From the NCBI GenBank assembly GCA_002869015.1, contig PKTT01000065.1:17272-81271 (forward strand): a stretch of DNA of 64,000 bases, written 5' to 3'. The DNA comes from Deltaproteobacteria bacterium (lineage in GTDB: Bacteria > Desulfobacterota > Deferrisomatia > Deferrisomatales > BM512). The first letter of the stretch is position 1, and each line of letters opens with the position of its first letter. The notes beneath the pieces were generated by a model that worked only from the letters and a program-made list of their open reading frames with translations, made no database searches and had not been told where the DNA came from. The translations under genes and the position numbers were made by a program. This document shows, piece by piece, positions 63,981 to 64,000 of this stretch.

Positions 63981-64000
63981 ATGTTTGATAGCCTATCTGA
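63981..64000 (+). CDS. ffh: signal recognition particle protein Ffh, first residues only (runs off window)
   Basis: ATG at 63981 gives MFDSLS followed by an incomplete GA. MFDxLSD/E is the near-invariant start of Ffh. A purine-rich AGGGG lies ~8 nt upstream. Six residues cannot prove identity, so this is a recognition call. The preceding leader is very GC-rich. Confidence 0.5.

Noticed and set aside
1-64000. rRNA, tRNA, CRISPR arrays, prophage or intact insertion sequences
   Set aside because: None were seen on either strand by eye; a tRNAscan/Infernal run would be needed to exclude small RNAs.

Overview
The window looks like one continuous chromosomal segment of a Gram-negative bacterium of the deltaproteobacterial (Desulfobacterota / Desulfuromonadia-like) kind. 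The evidence is the gene content and order: a pgpA-pncC-thpR-recA-pilT-alaS block, a complete mraZ-to-ftsZ division and wall cluster followed by a large radical SAM gene, many LysM, PilZ, GGDEF and HD-GYP proteins, a multiheme cytochrome, and heptose (LPS) metabolism. No rRNA, tRNA, CRISPR array, prophage or intact insertion sequence was seen. The only transposon-related gene is a RAYT-like protein that has lost its catalytic histidines.

Layout: 1-80 is the start of hemL (minus). 275-4178 is a tight plus-strand operon: secreted propeller-like protein, LysM protein, HldE-type adenylyltransferase. 4179-5753 (minus) is the most unusual gene. It is a secreted 5'-nucleotidase-like / tetraheme cytochrome fusion whose reading frame crosses an in-frame TGA at codon 43, in a CGC-like motif, and a bSECIS-like hairpin follows the TGA. 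It is probably an unannotated selenoprotein that the ORF track truncates. 6036-14215 (plus) holds an HD-GYP response regulator, pgpA, pncC, thpR, recA, pilT, alaS and a phasin-like gene. 14320-15159 is the RAYT derivative. 15233-18090 (minus) is rho, coaE and pgeF. 18082-26222 mixes envelope, translation and tRNA-modification genes: DUF3108, rluD, dapF, dnaJ, a second PilT-type ATPase, a 52-aa Cys-rich protein, queE, a nucleoside phosphorylase and a second pseudouridine synthase. 26219-31842 is mostly minus: PilZ, a PA2778/PA2779-like pair whose peptidase appears to start at CTG, a class-III aminotransferase, an acyltransferase and a GT2. 32103-35731 is an NifA-like sigma54 activator and a convergent histidine kinase.

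35785-55205 (minus) is the dcw cluster, transcribed mraZ-rsmH-ftsL-ftsI-murE-murF-mraY-murD-ftsW-murG-murC-murB-ddl-ftsQ-ftsA-ftsZ-radical SAM. A sigma70-like promoter and a four-unit 10-bp MraZ operator lie upstream of mraZ. 55396-63896 holds a CorC/HlyC-type protein, a zinc-ribbon protein, a diguanylate cyclase, an operon DUF4911-tldD-acyP-cbiA, and cpoB with a LysM protein. The window ends just inside a gene whose first residues match Ffh, behind a near-consensus promoter.

All calls come from reading the sequence and from family knowledge; no database search was run.
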